The notes beneath the pieces are model-generated. The model did no database searches, was not told where the DNA came from, and was given only the letters and a program-made list of their open reading frames with translations. The position numbers and the translations under genes were made by a program. 64,000 nt of DNA, taken from contig NZ_JAQNDK010000001.1 in the NCBI RefSeq assembly GCF_028368935.1, forward strand, positions 1,674,001 to 1,738,000, read 5' to 3'. The stretch's first letter is position 1; every line of letters begins with the position of its first letter. This stretch comes from Sorangium aterium. Its GTDB lineage: Bacteria > Myxococcota_A > Polyangia > Polyangiales > Polyangiaceae. Shown piece by piece: positions 61,653 to 64,000 of this stretch.

Positions 61653-62227
61653 CGCGGGACGACGGTATCACCGGCGCAGCGAGAGGTGGACGGTCCCGCT
61701 CACCGCAGCCCCCGACGCCGCGGCGGTCCGCCCGGCTGCGTGGCCATCGAGAGCCCGGCGCGCGACACTGCCGCACAGGGGAGAAGCGGCGCCGCGACGG
61801 GAGCTCTCGCCGGAAGAACACCTCGATCTCGAGCGCGCATCGGAGGCGAGGCACGAGCACGCCGGCGGCGAGCGCTTCGTGCTCGCAGCCACCAACCTCT
61901 GAATCTGTGGTTTCAGCGACACCGCATCGAACCGGTCCACCAGCGCTGTAGCGGGGAGTCGTCCCGGTTCAGGACGAAGACTGTCATGGCGCCAGGTTCG
62001 CCACTTCGCTCCATTCCCGCACGGAATGCCCGGGGAGGCGCCCCGAGGATGTCGCCCGAGGTCGCGAGGAGCGCTGAGCGCCGCCAGGCTGGACTTCCAT
62101 ACCTTGCCGCGTATTCTGCCGGCGGGCGAGCCTCTGTCCGACCCGGGGACGGCGGAGGCTCGAGATGGTGTGTGGGGGGCGTCACGCTTCTTTGGGCGGC
62201 AGACGCGGAATACGGGACCTTGGTGCC
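61653..62227. other. Divergent intergenic region between two kinases
   Basis: This 575-bp gap holds the promoters of both large kinase genes. Short frames are present on both strands but show no domain. No repeat of the CCCAGGTTG type is present. Confidence 0.4.
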
Positions 62228-64000
62228 ATGATCGATCTATCGGGTCACACGCTGTTCGAGAGGGTATACGAAGGCTCCGAGAGCGTGCTGTACCGCGGCC
62301 GCCGGAACGAGGACGGCGCGCCGGTCGCGGTCAAGATGCCTCGGTCCGAGTTCCCGACCGCCAGGGATCTCGCGCGGCTGCGGCGCGAGTTCGCGATCCT
62401 GCGGGACGCGGGCGAGGTGGCCGGCGTCGTCAAGGCGCACGCCATCGAGAAGTGCGGCAGGGGCCTCGCGCTCATCATGGAGGACCTCGGCCCCTCCTCG
62501 CTGCACGCCGTGCTGAAGGCGCGCAGGCTCGACGTGGGCACGGCGCTCCGTATCGGCATCGCGCTCTCGGGCACCCTCGACGCGCTCCACGGACTCCGGA
62601 TCATTCACAAGGACATCAAGCCGCTCAATATCCTGATCGACGAGAAGACGCACAGCCCGCGGCTCGTCGACTTCGGCATCGCGGCGCGCATCTCGAGGGA
62701 GACACCGGAGACGGCCCCCCCGGACGCGCTCGAAGGCACCTTGTCGCACATCGCCCCGGAGCAGACTGGCCGCATGAACCGGAGCGTCGATCTGCGCGCC
62801 GATCTCTACTCGTTCGGCGTCACGCTCTACGAGATGCTGACAGGGGCCCTCCCGTTCCAGGAGGGCGATCCCACCGCGCTCATTCACAGCCACATGGCGC
62901 GGATGCCGACGCCGCCGCACGAGCGCGCGCCGGGGGTGCCCCACGCGCTCTCGGAGGTGATCATGAAGCTCCTGGCCAAGATGCCGGAGGACCGATACCA
63001 GAGCGCCCGCGGGGTCAAGCTCGACCTCGAGGAGTGCCTCCGGCGGTGGGAGGCGGCGGGCCGCGCCGATCCGTTCCCCCTGGGCCAGCACGACCGGCCC
63101 CTGGATTTGCGCGTTCCGCAGCGGCTCTATGGCCGGGATCACGAAGTGAATGTGCTCCTGTCCGCCTTCCATCGGGCTCGCCGGGGCGCGGCCGGGCTGG
63201 TGCTCATCTCGGGTTACTCCGGCGTCGGCAAGACCACGCTGGTGAACGAGATCCACAAGCCCATCGCCCGTCATGGTGGGTATTTTGCGAAAGGCAAGTT
63301 CGATCCGATCAACAGGGATGTCCCGCTCGCGTCGGTGGCGCAGGCCTTCCGTGAGCTCATCCGGCAGATCCTGACGGAGTCGGCGGCGGCCGTCGAGGGG
63401 TGGAAACGCAAGCTGCTCGCTGCGGTCGGCGCGAACGGGCAGCTCCTCCTGGAGCTGATCCCGGAGCTCGAGCTGATCCTCGGGCCTCAGCCGGACGTAC
63501 CGGCGCTCGGGCCGACCGAGGCCAGGAACCGCTTCGATCTGCTGGTGCAGCGCTTCGTGCAGGTCTTCGCTGCCTCGACGCACCCGCTGACCCTCTTCCT
63601 CGATGATCTGCAGTGGGCCGATCCGGCGTCGCTCAGGATCCTCCAGCGCCTCCTCACGGACGCGGAGGGCAACCACCTCCTGATCGTCGGCGCCTATCGG
63701 GACAACGAGGTGGACGCCGCCCACCCGCTGCACGCGACGCTGGGCGAGCTTCGCAAGGCGGGCGCGGCGATCGCCGAGCTCACGCTCAAGCCCCTCGACA
63801 TGCCCACGGTCGCGCAGATCGTCGCCGACACGCTGAGCGCGCAGCCGCATGCGAGCGCGCCGCTCGCGGCGCTGGTCTTCGAGAAGACCGAGGGCAACCC
63901 GTTCTTCCTGGGCCAGCTCCTCGGCGCGCTCCACGACGCGGGGGCGCTGTGGTTCGATGCGCCCTCGGAGGCCTGGGCATGGGACGCGGCGCGCGTCCGG
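62228..64000 (+). CDS. Ser/Thr kinase with STAND ATPase, C-terminus cut off
   Basis: Open from ATG 62228 to the right edge (591 codons, no stop). The kinase (about 10-275) has V-A-V-K-M-P, catalytic I-I-H-K-D-I-K-P-L-N-I-L, D-F-G-I-A and A-P-E-Q-T-G-R-M-N. The H-K-D loop and the P-E-Q-T-G-R-M-N sequence are typical of the very large multi-sensor kinases (PknK/Hstk type) that end in GAF and histidine kinase domains. The ATPase follows: Walker A S-G-Y-S-G-V-G-K-T near 332 and Walker B L-F-L-D-D-L-Q-W-A-D near 456. The rest lies outside the window, so the histidine kinase part is only expected. Confidence 0.9.
   Translation, partial: MIDLSGHTLFERVYEGSESVLYRGRRNEDGAPVAVKMPRSEFPTARDLARLRREFAILRDAGEVAGVVKAHAIEKCGRGLALIMEDLGPSSLHAVLKARRLDVGTALRIGIALSGTLDALHGLRIIHKDIKPLNILIDEKTHSPRLVDFGIAARISRETPETAPPDALEGTLSHIAPEQTGRMNRSVDLRADLYSFGVTLYEMLTGALPFQEGDPTALIHSHMARMPTPPHERAPGVPHALSEVIMKLLAKMPEDRYQSARGVKLDLEECLRRWEAAGRADPFPLGQHDRPLDLRVPQRLYGRDHEVNVLLSAFHRARRGAAGLVLISGYSGVGKTTLVNEIHKPIARHGGYFAKGKFDPINRDVPLASVAQAFRELIRQILTESAAAVEGWKRKLLAAVGANGQLLLELIPELELILGPQPDVPALGPTEARNRFDLLVQRFVQVFAASTHPLTLFLDDLQWADPASLRILQRLLTDAEGNHLLIVGAYRDNEVDAAHPLHATLGELRKAGAAIAELTLKPLDMPTVAQIVADTLSAQPHASAPLAALVFEKTEGNPFFLGQLLGALHDAGALWFDAPSEAWAWDAARVR

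Noticed and set aside
61653..62227. Transposase remnant between the two right-hand kinases
   Set aside because: A short frame looked suggestive, but no conserved motif or inverted repeat supports it.

Overview
This looks like chromosomal DNA of a large-genome, high-GC myxobacterium, probably of the Sorangium/Polyangiaceae type. That is inference. It rests on the very GC-rich codon third positions, several giant eukaryote-like Ser/Thr kinases fused to ATPase, cyclase-like, TPR or WD40 domains, many two-component kinases, and lipoproteins with Gly/Ala-rich linkers after the lipobox. No rRNA, tRNA, CRISPR or prophage was seen. Both window edges cut genes.

Layout. 0-2.4 kb: a cut lipoprotein, a membrane-anchored NrfJ-like protein and two GNAT acetyltransferases. 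2.5-6.5 kb: a PknB-type kinase/ATPase. 6.5-10.5 kb: a four-gene minus-strand signalling operon (degenerate histidine kinase, outer-membrane protein, intact histidine kinase, double-receiver regulator), every junction overlapping by 4 nt. 11.5-17.5 kb: secreted proteins (an SGNH acetylesterase, a lipoprotein, a zinc-protease-like lipoprotein) around an unusual WD40-BRCT-pentapeptide protein.

18-29.5 kb: what looks like a remnant TOMM (azole-modified peptide) locus. It has a kinase/cyclase/ATPase fusion, a precursor peptide with a nitrile-hydratase-like leader, and, 3 kb on, a frameshifted and internally deleted fragment of a YcaO cyclodehydratase. An amidohydrolase, two histidine kinases and an FHA sigma-54 activator lie among them.

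29.5-45 kb: an accessory region laced with short repeats sharing a CCCAGGTTG core. A REP-associated tyrosine transposase (RAYT) sits between inverted copies of the repeat. A 1.7-kb foreign-looking insert (SnoaL-like gene, TetR regulator, kinase debris) is bracketed by a 356-bp direct duplication of the 3' end of a beta-propeller gene. A LysR/nitroreductase pair, a GAF-subtilisin-TPR operon, an ABC exporter and a lipoprotein complete the region.

44.7-57 kb: a pyruvate-kinase-like protein, then the most striking feature of the window. A three-gene partner-switching module (GHKL kinase, STAS antagonist, SpoIIE/PP2C phosphatase fused to a LacI-type ligand-binding domain) is repeated three times head-to-tail. 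Gene order, overlaps, lengths and upstream leader are conserved between copies. 57-64 kb: two more large kinases, one with an STAND NTPase and WD40 repeats, the other cut by the right edge.
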